64,000 nt of DNA, taken from contig OX388305.1 of the NCBI GenBank assembly GCA_947579605.1, forward strand, positions 30,207,542 through 30,271,541, given 5' to 3'. Positions 49,101 through 58,081 of this stretch are shown here, in pieces. Below the pieces are notes generated by a model. It made no database searches. It was not told the DNA's origin and saw only the letters and a list, made by a program, of their open reading frames with translations. The DNA is from Athripsodes cinereus. Taxonomy: Eukaryota; Arthropoda; Insecta; Trichoptera; Leptoceridae. Position 1 is the first letter of the stretch, and each line of letters starts with the position of its first letter. Made by a program: the position numbers and the translations under genes.

Positions 49101-52100
49101 GTGATTTTATAGTTATATAATATATAAATTATGCATCTCAAGAAATTATAGGTTATACAAATAAACCACTATTTTAATTTTGGTAATGGTGAGATGACAT
49201 TTTTAGTATGAGTGTCTAAATTTATTTGTCTTTGTGTGGGTGACGCATTAACCTACTTACTTGTATATTCTTTAAACTCCAAATAGGTACCTACTTATAA
49301 AAAATGAGAGTAAATCATGTTAAATTTTGTGTAAAAAATCGATTAGTTCATAAAATTATTTTACTAAACGACATATGGCCTATATTATCCAAAAGTAGGT
49401 AGGCATCTGGTACTATTTGCCACTGGTCCAGTTTCACAGAGGTAATCCAATTGCAAGAAAACGAGTAAAACCGTTAAAAGCACAAGGCGCTAAAATGGTG
49501 TGAGTTAGTAGATGTAGGCTCTATAGGCGCAATAGGTAGGCTAGATATCATACCTATAATAATAATAATAACACCTATTTACCTACCTATGTAGGTATCG
49601 TAATCTTTATTATATAGTATCTGTATTATGTGGTACATTTCTCTATAATAGAATTTGTATGTTAGTATCGTCGTTAGAAGCCGATCACATAGATAAATAA
49701 ATGTAATTAATTGACCGCGTTTAGATACATAATTAAAATAAACAAAAAAAAATACACCGTTATTACCGTACAATTATTTTACATCATTCGCAATGATTTA
49801 TTGGAGAGATTATCGTTAGTGGCATAGAGATGGGAGACAATACTGTAAAAAAATCTACGATTCATATATAAGAATATAAATTATTACACAGAGATACGTT
49901 TTAATTAAAATACAGTGTCAACAAATTACTTTGCAAACAAAGAGATTGAGGGAATCCCTATAATTTTGTATCTCTCTGAATAAAGTAGCTGTGTGAGCTG
50001 GGATAAAAGGATAGGTATATAAATTACGCAATATAATGCTTTGATGATGTTAATTGATTTTTCATTGGTTAATTTTAATTATTTGATTCGAAAGTAGGTA
50101 CGATTAAGAAGTGAAACCACATTTTTATAATATATGTATTATTCCACTAAGTACGTTATGTAAAATTAATTAAAATAAAAAAAATTGTTCCATAATGGGT
50201 TAAATAACTCGCAAACGAAAGGATGGCGTTGAGAAGGGTTGAATAAAGAAGATGGTTAAATCAAGTCTCAAACTTTTAGCTAGGATATACTAAGTTTGTT
50301 GCTCACCTTCTCCACCACACAAGTACCTATACTGCATATTATTGTGAGTGCGGATATTATAAATAAATAATAATAAATAAATAAATAAAGCTTTATTGGC
50401 ATCAATATATAATGTGTACATGTTTTTTGTTCCAATAAACTACCAAAAGGCGGGCTTATCGCATATGCGATTTCTTCCAGCCAACCCGAAAAAATAAAAT
50501 AATAAATAAATAAAAATAAAACAATAGAAAAAACATATAGATAAAAGTAAATAAAAACAAGATGCTAAAAAAACTACAAATGAAATATATAATAATTATA
50601 TGAATGAATTTAATCACTAATGTGTTAAAGATATTTATGCTTCTTTGTGAACAGATACACTCAACCACATTATGCATACTCACTTTAAGTAGAGTAAACA
50701 AGAAAAACTAATTAAACAAATAAAGACGTTGACACACAGAGATTGCATAGTGCCTATAAAGTAATTGAATAAATAAAGACGTTGACACACAGAGATTGCA
50801 TAGTGCCTATAAAGTAATTGAATAAATAAAGACGTTGACACACAGAGATTGCATAGTGCCTATAAAGTAATTGAATAAATAAGAGTTAATAATATCATAT
50901 TATGTCTAAACATTTCCCCAGCACATAAGTGCAATTGCAATAATTTGCATGCAATAGTTAGCTGGGAAGTAGTTTAGCACGGGTGGGCACATTTCCATGG
51001 TATTTTGTATGAAATGTGCCTACTTACGAGTATACTTACCATGGTAATAGAGAAATAGATCAACGATCACACACTATTAGGTAGGTGGGTAAATAATTCA
51101 ATGTATCATTCTGCAGCTGATATCATAGAAGTAGGTATCTACTGAGCACCTATATAGGTACATAATTATAATACGTATATATACATGATGTTGGGTATGT
51201 AGGTGATGATGATATTACCTACATATTATATACTTATTGCATTGCATTTGTATCACGTTGAACCGCTAGTTAATTAGTTAAGATATTCAATAGGTACGCA
51301 ATGTCACTCGAGCATACAGATTTGTTAAAAGAAGATCAATAAAAGTAGGTACCTACCTAATTTTGTAGATAATTTCACATTCACCCAAATTTTGATATTA
51401 ATTGCTTTAAACTTGGCTATATCCATGGAGTAAAATCGATATGTATCGGAAAATATTTTAAATTATAGATACATTTCTTTCAACTTACTAGCAAATGTGC
51501 CCATATTGTCTATTGAGACAGACGTGCGAATTAATACATTTTTGTACAGTGTAAATGATGGACTTATTGCTATGTACAGATGTTTTGTGATAGGATGTTT
51601 GAGAGAGAAAGTAATTTATTTTTTTGAATTATTTTTCCAAGTCAGCCTCTCGTTTCACGATGTGTTATATAATAAACTAGAATTATTTTTTAATGTCTTC
51701 ATCACAGCTAACAAGATCTGTGACTAACAAGTCCTAAATTAAAAAAAAAACTTTGGATGTATTTTGACGTAAGCTTTAAGTTCTCTAATGTATGCAAATG
51801 TTATTTTTCCAAACAGCGCACCATAAAAAAACTTGATGAAAAGAATGGTTGGTAAAACGTTGTGTAAAGATTGAAGATACTTATTAGAAGAATAAGCGGA
51901 TGCTAGAGGAGTGTTATGGATAGAATGAGTGTAAATAAGTTACAACGGTTTGGATATGTTGAACAAATGGTTGAGAAAAGGATGACAAAGAGGATATACT
52001 TGTCTGAAAGAATGCATGTGAGGAAGTGTGGGCGTCCGAGAACTACTCACATAGGTCAAATTCTCAAGGATGACCGTATGTTGAGTTAGAGAAATCGACG

Positions 52101-55100
52101 TGCATGTATGAGAAACTGTATGAATGTAGAAGAAACAAAAAAAGTATGTAAAGATATCTATATGGCGTTCTGTTCTCTCTACCTATACCTCACTTGGGAC
52201 TCGGCATGAGGGTATATATAGTTATGTATAGTACAGTAATAATAAAATAAATGGAGATACAGTGTAGACGGTATAATATGTCATAATTTCACATGCGGAA
52301 GGTATTTGTGTGTAACGCAAATGTATGTACATATCAACTCAACTCAAGACCGTGAAAGCCATTAAATTAAAATACGATGTATGAAATAGTAACGCCATTA
52401 CACTATTCAAAACATTCTTCGTAAAAAAACAAGTTAAATTTAAGTGATCACAACATGTAATAAAACATCGTTGTTATATTGCTACGTGTAGGTATAGATA
52501 AAACTATACCCATAGCGGTCTAAAGTTCGACATCTTAAATATTGATGAAATATTTTAAGTAGGTATGAGTTTACATAAATTAACCGAACTATGTCGATTT
52601 GTAAGGTAAATTTGGTAATCGGTGACAGAAAATCGACAGAAAACCCTCAACTAGTATTGTACTTCAAACCATGGCACATTGTAATTTTTTATTCTCAAGA
52701 ATGCCCACAAGCGTGGAAAAAGATTTAAAATTTAATACTGTGAAAATTGATCAGCGTTTCTTATAAATTAAAATTACTTGGAATGAATGTTTACAATGTG
52801 TTTAAATACCAGAGCCCTTCAAAACATAGAAAAGGTGTAGATTTTTTTTCAATAGTCTATAAAAAAGTTTGGGAAATTTATAAGTCAAGGAACACATTTT
52901 ATTGTTTCTATTTCTTTCTGTTTTGTAGAAGTGAAACATCTTATCGGTGATCCAGATTTTCGTGGAGTGTCTCTCCGGTGGGAATACGAGCAACCCTTCG
53001 AGGGAAGAGTGGAAGGAGCCCTTGAAGATCCAAAACCTCCCGGACAGGCATTCCAAGTCAAGTATTGTGAACTGCAGGCATGGGGGACTCATAGGTGCAG
53101 ATCTCTGGTGGGTTAAGTTTCTTATATACCTTTTTTTTTCATTTAAATAAAATAGGATCAATATTTTTTATTGATAACAGTCAATGATATTGAAAAAATA
53201 TTTTAATTGAAGCTAGTGGAAGATAAAGACGAAAATGACAATCAAGTCCTTGGAACAGCAATTGGAATAACAGCAAGGAAAAAATCCAGGCATGGCCGTC
53301 AGTACACGACAAGGATCAATGGTCTCCGCATGGCGACAACATATTCATTTGAAGTAAGACCTGTTCAGAAAGGACTTGGAAACAGAACACCGAAACAGGA
53401 TATCCCAGCTAAATCAATTATTGTCCCAACTAAAGGATGTAAGTATCTATGACAATTTGTATTATTTTCAGTTCATTTTTAAATGATTTTCGTGCATTAA
53501 TTAAAAACAAAAAAGCAGGTATATTGTAGAATTTCAATTTTTACATATTTTTTGGAAGGAAGTGAAACGAAAGAGGACGGGTTCAAGTGTGAACAGTATG
53601 AAAGGGATAAAAGACGAGGATGGATGTGTGTTAGTGAATGATGAATGTGTGTTACGGAGATGGAAGGAATATTTCGAAGATCTGTTTGAATGTGATGGTA
53701 CAAATGCAAATGAGTATGAAAAAACGATTTGCGAGATTAAAGTTGGTGACGAATGTCTGGAGCAAGTAAGTGAGTATGTATATTTGGGAAGTATGTTTAC
53801 GAGGGATGGAAGATGCGATAGGGACATTGAAAGAAGGAAAGTGGCCGGTGCTAGAGTAAACGGTGTACTTCGACCCATTGTCAGCAATGACAATGTGTCG
53901 AACATGGCTAAAATGCTGGTGCACAATACCATTCTGGTACCGTCACTTACGTATGCAAGCGAGACATGGACGTGGTTGAAGAAGGACGAAAGTGGAATAA
54001 ATGCAGTAGAGATGCGATCGTTGAGAAGAATGGTTGGTAAAACGCTGCGTGATAGAGTGAAGAATGAGGATATTAGAAGAATGAGCGGATGCAAGAATAC
54101 TGTTGTGGACAGAATGCGCGTGAATAAACGTGGTTTGGGCATGTTGAACGAATGAACGAGGTAAGAATGACAAAGAGGATATACTTATCTGAAAGAAAGG
54201 GTGTGAGGAAACGCGGGCGTCCGAGAACCACGTGGCTTGATCACGTGGATCAAATTCTCAAGGACGGCCGCGTGTTGAGTAAGAGGAACCGACGTGCGTG
54301 TGTGAGGAACTGTATGAATGTGGAGGAAGCGAAGGAAGTGTGTAAAGATAGATCTGTTTGGCGTTCCGTTCTCTCTGCCTACCCCACTTGGGACACGGCG
54401 TGAGGGTATAGTATAAATACCTATTAGGCACAAACCACCCATTAAAGGATGTACAGCCATGAACTCAGTAATGATAATATTAATTAGCAATAGTTCTGCG
54501 ATACTTAATATATTATGTAGGTTCCACGTGCTGGATACTTCCAATATTGTAGATAGGTGGAATTGTACCTATCATAACCTACTTAACTATGTAGGTATTT
54601 TTCTGCCGACATCTATCTATATTTGTTATCATTTTTTGTTTCTGTAACATTGCTGTTGGCCTTGATGCGAAACTAAATGTTGCTAGCATTACCAAACTTA
54701 TTTTCTCATGTGCGGGTGAGTTAAGAGGTCGACATATCGATAAATATGAAAATAAATGGGGAGATGGAAGGATGGAGCAAGGGAGAGAACCTGGCACCAT
54801 TCTTATTCATATACATTTTTTTTTAAATCTCCGTACTGATTGCTCATTATTTTCTTATTGTTATTTCGTATACTACACACCGTGCTTACAAAAACTTACT
54901 AGATAAGAACAACACATGTATGAATAATAGATACTGCCTCAGAACAGACTCAAGTCTAGTGAGGCATACATTCGATTTTCTATAATTGTCAAAAGAATGT
55001 GTTGATATGATGTTTAGTTAGTAGTAAAATTTTTGTAGTAGTAAGTTGTTTTATTGTTATATTTATGGAAAAAAAATAAAACAAATAGGTAAATAAAAAT

Positions 55101-56056
55101 GCAAAAAAATATTGTCAAACTGATTCTTACAAAACAACTGTGTACTTTAGTTTCTGCCCGAGCAACCCAATGTCTTCCTCATGCCAGTGAGGTAGAAGTT
55201 TCTACAGGTCCTCATTTTGGTGGTCGGATAGCAGTAGAAGCAACTGATGGGGAGCGGTGTGCGGTCTCTGGAGATGCTACAAGCAACAGGGATACGTATA
55301 CGCTGAGGATAGATCATGAGGAATGTGGCAGTGAAGTTAATGATACCACAGTAGCCACGTTTGTTATTGTACAAGAGAATTTACCTATTTTGACTCACAG
55401 CACTAGAAGGTTTGAACAAATATTTTATTTATCATCTGAAAATGTGCAATAATAATAAATTTATTTGCATTTTACAAAGAAATACTATTTTTCCCAGATT
55501 CCTCGTACTATGTTCTTATAAACCAGAAACCTTGACTGTTAGAGCAGGAATTAATTTACCGTCAAGTGGATCTTCTCCAAACGTACGTTATTATAGACCT
55601 CACCAAGGCCAGGCGGATCCATATGATATGGATGATAATAGTATTAATGAGGTGCAGCCAGCAAGATTAGAAGCGAGGCTGGGAGACTCCACTACAGGTA
55701 TAATAATATATTGTGTAATTCTAAATTTAAATATATACCAACTATCAAGTGTCAGATATGTGATGCTATTAAATGTTACAGGAACTACTGCCCAAGCGGT
55801 GCTGATGGTATTGTTAGTTATTGCAGGATTAGCAGGAGTTGCCTTATTAATGTGGAGAATTATCCCAGGTGCTAAAAATAATTCAGACACAGTATCAGTC
55901 ACATCATATAGCAACTCAACATTATCAAGAAATACAGTAATGAATCTGGATAATCAATCTGACAATGGTTCTATATACTCCATCTCATTGTCCGAATGTG
56001 GCCATTGTGGAGATAACTCCAAACAAGGAGACTGTGATAATACTTCTGAAGCATGA
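37018..56056 (+). CDS. Single-pass membrane protein: signal peptide, FN3-like domain, ZP-N-like domain, TM (6 exons, 409 aa)
   Basis: Exons are 37018-37108, 52929-53107, 53213-53438, 55151-55409, 55498-55697 and 55782-56056. Phases 1, 0, 1, 2, 1 match at all five junctions; the total is 1230 nt including TGA. Residues 1-24 form a signal peptide (VWCLLIFTTTSTHG). Residues about 31-165 resemble fibronectin type III: VSLRWEYEQP, two cysteines in YCELQAWGTHRCR, and the tyrosine-corner-like LRMATTYSFEVRP. Residues about 170-265 carry four cysteines (173, 202, 224, 257) and FVIVQENLPILTHSTRR, matching a ZP-N fold. No ZP-C module follows. The TM helix is about 324-343 (AVLMVLLVIAGLAGVALLMW), and the 66-residue tail is Ser/Asn-rich. 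It is likely an extracellular-matrix or cell-contact protein, by analogy with apical ZP proteins; function is unknown to me. A second in-frame Met lies at codon 8. Confidence 0.88.
37560..38030 (+). pseudogene. LINE 3' fragment
   Basis: Broken frame reads VAGPLLWNKIPYDLRTLESV, the usual 'WN.LP.dlR' end of non-LTR ORF2, followed by a 3' UTR with 'gggcccttgcggtggt', 'acccagatacgtc' and 'aaaaggctcacgccgt', and an (A/T)-rich tail of AAATA-like units. Confidence 0.75.
40598..40623. repeat. (AAATT)n microsatellite
   Basis: About five perfect units. Confidence 0.9.
43200..43420 (+). repeat. Short interspersed repeat, family C (longest copy)
   Basis: Starts near 'tcgagtgtcctgtaaaaggc', contains 'gccacccatcctgaatgtct', 'ggcaaggagaggacagcttg' and 'tggctaccccacttgtggga', ending 'gccgtgatggta' plus (TAA)n. 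The variable triplet tail suggests retroposition. No tRNA-like head is visible, so it may be the 3' end of an unseen LINE rather than a SINE. Confidence 0.8.
44250..44680 (+). pseudogene. RTE-type LINE 3' fragment, decayed
   Basis: Frame-broken relative of the 53.5-54.4 kb copy: nucleotide words 'cacgtggatcaaattctcaa' and 'ggcgttccgtcctctctacc' match, and the post-RT GRP/WLDHVDQIL region is recognisable but riddled with stops. Confidence 0.8.
46735..46835 (+). mobile_element. Possible LINE 3' end
   Basis: 'gcgcccttgcggtggtttgt' followed by 'caataaattgtccag' and (ATT)n resembles the 'gggcccttgcggtggt' part of the 37.8-kb LINE. Also compare 'ggcgcccttgagacggt' at 4552. Weak. Confidence 0.4.
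50375..50560 (-). mobile_element. LINE 3' tail (minus)
   Basis: Reads 'aaagctttattggcat', 'aaaggcgggcttatcgc' and 'gcgatttcttccagcc' on the + strand. This is a widespread lepidopteran LINE 3' end, as I remember it, in minus orientation, flanked by A/T-rich simple repeats. Confidence 0.7.
50722..50880. repeat. 53-bp minisatellite, three units
   Basis: Units start at 50722, 50775 and 50828 and read aaagacgttgacacacagag through to taattgaataaat. The three copies appear identical, so the array is young or homogenised. Confidence 0.95.
51818..52225 (+). pseudogene. RTE-type LINE 3' fragment, decayed
   Basis: Blocks equivalent to DRMSVNKLQRFGYVEQMVEK and RKCGRPRTTHIGQIL, an in-frame stop, then RNRRACMRNCMNVEE, ending with 'acctcacttgggactcggca' and GTATA units. 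Same family as 25.1 and 53.5 kb. Confidence 0.85.
52929..53107 (+). CDS. FN3/ZP-N gene exon 2: first half of the FN3-like domain
   Basis: Acceptor ctgttttgtag; after the split Glu codon it encodes VKHLIGDPDFRGVSLRWEY to THRCRSL, with donor ctg|gtgggt. Phase in 1, phase out 0. Confidence 0.9.
53213..53438 (+). CDS. FN3/ZP-N gene exon 3: second half of the FN3-like domain
   Basis: Starts LVEDKDENDNQVLG after acceptor ttaattgaag. An upstream acceptor at 53180 would run into stops. Encodes YTTRINGLRMATTYSFEV and ends IIVPTKG plus one base at g-a-t|gtaagt. Confidence 0.88.
53540..54418 (+). pseudogene. RTE-type LINE copy with an internal deletion of the RT core (in intron 3 of the FN3/ZP-N gene)
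   Basis: A 197-codon open frame (53562-54155) reads LRRWKEYFEDLFECDG (before the fingers) and then jumps to GDECLEQVSEYVYLGSMF (thumb). The catalytic RT segment with its YADD box is therefore missing although the frame stays open. After PSLTYASETWTW and VEMRSLRRMVGKTLRDR a frameshift near 54130 leads into KRGRPRTTWLDHVDQILKDG and VWRSVLSAYPTWDTA. The end is 'ggcgtgagggtatagtat'. It is the longest family member here and cannot be active by itself. Confidence 0.9.
55151..55409 (+). CDS. FN3/ZP-N gene exon 4: most of the ZP-N-like domain
   Basis: Acceptor tactttag; the split codon gives Phe, then SARATQCLPHASEVEV. Contains Cys 173, 202 and 224 and FVIVQENLPILTHSTR. The donor is the less usual ag|gtttga, supported by phase 2 joining to the next exon as Arg. 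Confidence 0.88.
55498..55697 (+). CDS. FN3/ZP-N gene exon 5: end of ZP-N and stalk
   Basis: Acceptor tttttcccag; reads FLVLCSYKPETLTVRAG with the fourth cysteine (257), then a Ser/Pro/Asp-rich stalk (YRPHQGQADPYDMDD) and ends GDSTT plus one base. Confidence 0.92.
55782..56056 (+). CDS. FN3/ZP-N gene exon 6: transmembrane helix and cytoplasmic tail
   Basis: Acceptor aatgttacag; encodes TTAQAVLMVLLVIAGLAGVA, the stop-transfer WR, a Ser/Thr/Asn-rich tail with two Cys near its end (ECGHCG) and TGA at 56054-56056. Confidence 0.92.
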
Positions 56057-56419
56057 ATATAACCCATGATTGTGTAGAAAGAAGCAATAGTAATATAAGT
56101 ATATAGTATACATATACTACGAGAGATTCTAATTCTAAAAAAACATCTGCAAAAAAGTGTAATTTAAAAATATTAAATGCCTCATATTTGACGAGAGAAC
56201 TGTCGACAATTTTAGAAGAGGATGGTTAACAATTGAAAAATACTAAATATTCACACCTAGAAGAATTGTCTTTCTTTTCTTCTCTTAGTCTATGTATCAA
56301 AGATCTGATGAAAAAAGTCCTTGTTTTTTCTTCCTGTATTGATAGAGAGAAGAAAAGAGAAACAAAATCCTTTGCTTGCTGCGTTTGCCGAGCAGTGTGA
56401 ATGTAGCCAATGAGGATGA

Positions 56420-56606
56420 AATAAAAATATAAATTTTATAATATAACATAAATATAGGGCAACAGCAGATATTTTAATGTAGTAGGTAAATACTATTTTA
56501 AACCTATATAGTTTTAGGAGAAACATTAAAAATGTTAATTTGTCACATTTTATTGATTCAGTTGGTGTCTATTTTGTAAAACTCCATATAAATTTATGGA
56601 AATAAA
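56420..56606 (+). terminator. Candidate polyadenylation signals of the FN3/ZP-N gene
   Basis: AATAAA at 56420-56425 and 56601-56606, 364 and 545 nt after the stop. Which is used cannot be told from sequence alone. Confidence 0.4.
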
Positions 56607-57720
56607 GAAACTGCTATGAGTTTCACTGTATTTAACATGACGTGGATCCGCGTCATAATAAGTTTCCATACAGTGCTGATGTCGCTGATCCCCGTCATGG
56701 TATTATATTTTTTATTTAGGTTCAATTATCTGAAACACTCTGTGAAATGTATGAATAACTACTAACTAATAATAATAAATAATAACAATTTTCAGCACCT
56801 CGTAAATAACTAGGTATTTATTTACGCAGTCAATGTGTAATAATACGTGTAGTAACCTGGTTTCAACTTACTAAGCCATTGTCAAATTATAAGTGGAAAT
56901 CAGGTTACTAACTACACCTAATAAAGTAAAACTCAAAACAGTTTGTTTATTTCCATATACTATCACATTTTACTTGTAGATTTTACTCCACAAAGAGGAC
57001 AGTGTAACTATTGGGTCAGGGGGTATCTTATAAAAGTAAAATTTATGATTAAAATGTTATGGAGAAGTCAAAGAGCAGATTGCATAATACATAGGAGGTA
57101 ATTTATTGTAAAAAAAAATTAAAGATTCCATAATTATGAAGTGTAAGACAAAAATTTTCTACTTCTTAAGAAAATAAGTGAAACTTGAAATGTTTAAAGT
57201 TTTGATAAGGCACAATTCAAATAACTCCTGAAATTATACTGTGTTTGAATTTGTGTGCATTTACTAATATCTGTGTGGGAACTGTGAAATGGTCAGGAAA
57301 TCATAAGATGTCAGAAATAAACAGTGTATTATTTACTTATGTTACCTCATCAGTTGATTTATTTTGTGCAACATTAGATTATAAGTATCAAATGTGTTTG
57401 TAGAATGAAATAAATTTAATTAATAACAACAAAAGATAGTATATTTATAAATAAAAATCTAGCACTCATAGACAAAGACAAATTGTGTACAACAAGTACA
57501 AAAGGATTTTTATATTAGCTATCATAAATTATTATAGTAGGGAAATATTTAAATGGGTGACTGAAAAAAACAAATGGTTGAATAACAATAAACTGACTCT
57601 AATACTATTTGTGCCACAAATAGCCGCTATAGTCGCTCAGTCAATAATTCTGTGATGTCATTTCCATATATTTTGTGACCAATAATATTAATTTTTTGTC
57701 ACTCGTTTAAATGTAGTTAT
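56607..57720. other. Spacer between two convergent genes
   Basis: AT-rich, no ORF of note. It contains the imperfect inverted words 'tgtagtaacctggtttc' (near 56847) and 'caggttactaactacacc' (near 56902), a possible small foldback. Nothing else recognised. Confidence 0.5.
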
Positions 57721-57795
57721 TTTATTAGGTAATAGAAAAGTAACCATAATTAAATATCACATAAAATTTTATAAATTTGATAATTAAGATTTATT
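57721..57795 (-). terminator. Candidate polyadenylation signals of Tango6
   Basis: On the minus strand AATAAA occurs at 57795-57790, only 11 nt after the stop, and at 57726-57721, 80 nt after it. The second has the more usual spacing. Confidence 0.4.
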
Positions 57796-57805
57796 AAAAA
57801 AGGAC

Positions 57806-58081
57806 TTAATCATTGTTTCTTAAATATGGTACCAAAAGTTCTCTCATGATGTCATTCAGTTCTTCAAGAGCTATCTGAGCATGTAGCCTAACTGCTGGGT
57901 CTTCCTTTTCATCATTGTAAAGTTTCTTCAGTGTTCTGTACATTGGAAGGAGGGCATCTCTAAGAAACAGAAGAGATTCTTTACCAAGACCTTTTATAAG
58001 GCTTGATATTACTAAAACAGAAGCACGTCGGCACTCTATAGACTTATCATACTGGATTATATTGTCTACACACTTTAATAT
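57806..58081 (-). CDS. Tango6: Tango6 exon 5 (C-terminal)
   Basis: Acceptor tttccag; encodes ILKCVDNIIQYDKSIECRRA to the C-terminus LLVPYLRNND, phase 0 in, TAA at 57808-57806. Confidence 0.93.
   Translation of the reverse strand: MLKCVDNIIQYDKSIECRRASVLVISSLIKGLGKESLLFLRDALLPMYRTLKKLYNDEKEDPAVRLHAQIALEELNDIMRELLVPYLRNND

Larger units (their letters stand above)
37109..52928 (+). other. First intron of the FN3/ZP-N gene, 15.8 kb
   Basis: Contains LINE fragments (37560-38030, 44250-44680, 50375-50560, 51818-52225), a family C repeat (43200-43420), a 53-bp tandem array (50722-50880), an (AAATT)n tract (40598-40623) and a possible LINE tail near 46771. A degenerate, GC-richer stretch at 38320-38600 and another at 48895-49080 show no readable protein. 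I see no further exon. Confidence 0.75.

Noticed and set aside
50722..50880. CRISPR-like array
   Set aside because: The 53-bp units are directly abutting with no spacers, in a eukaryotic intron.
54185..54544. 119-codon minus ORF and other minus ORFs over 53.5-54.5 kb
   Set aside because: They are antisense shadows of the LINE coding strand.
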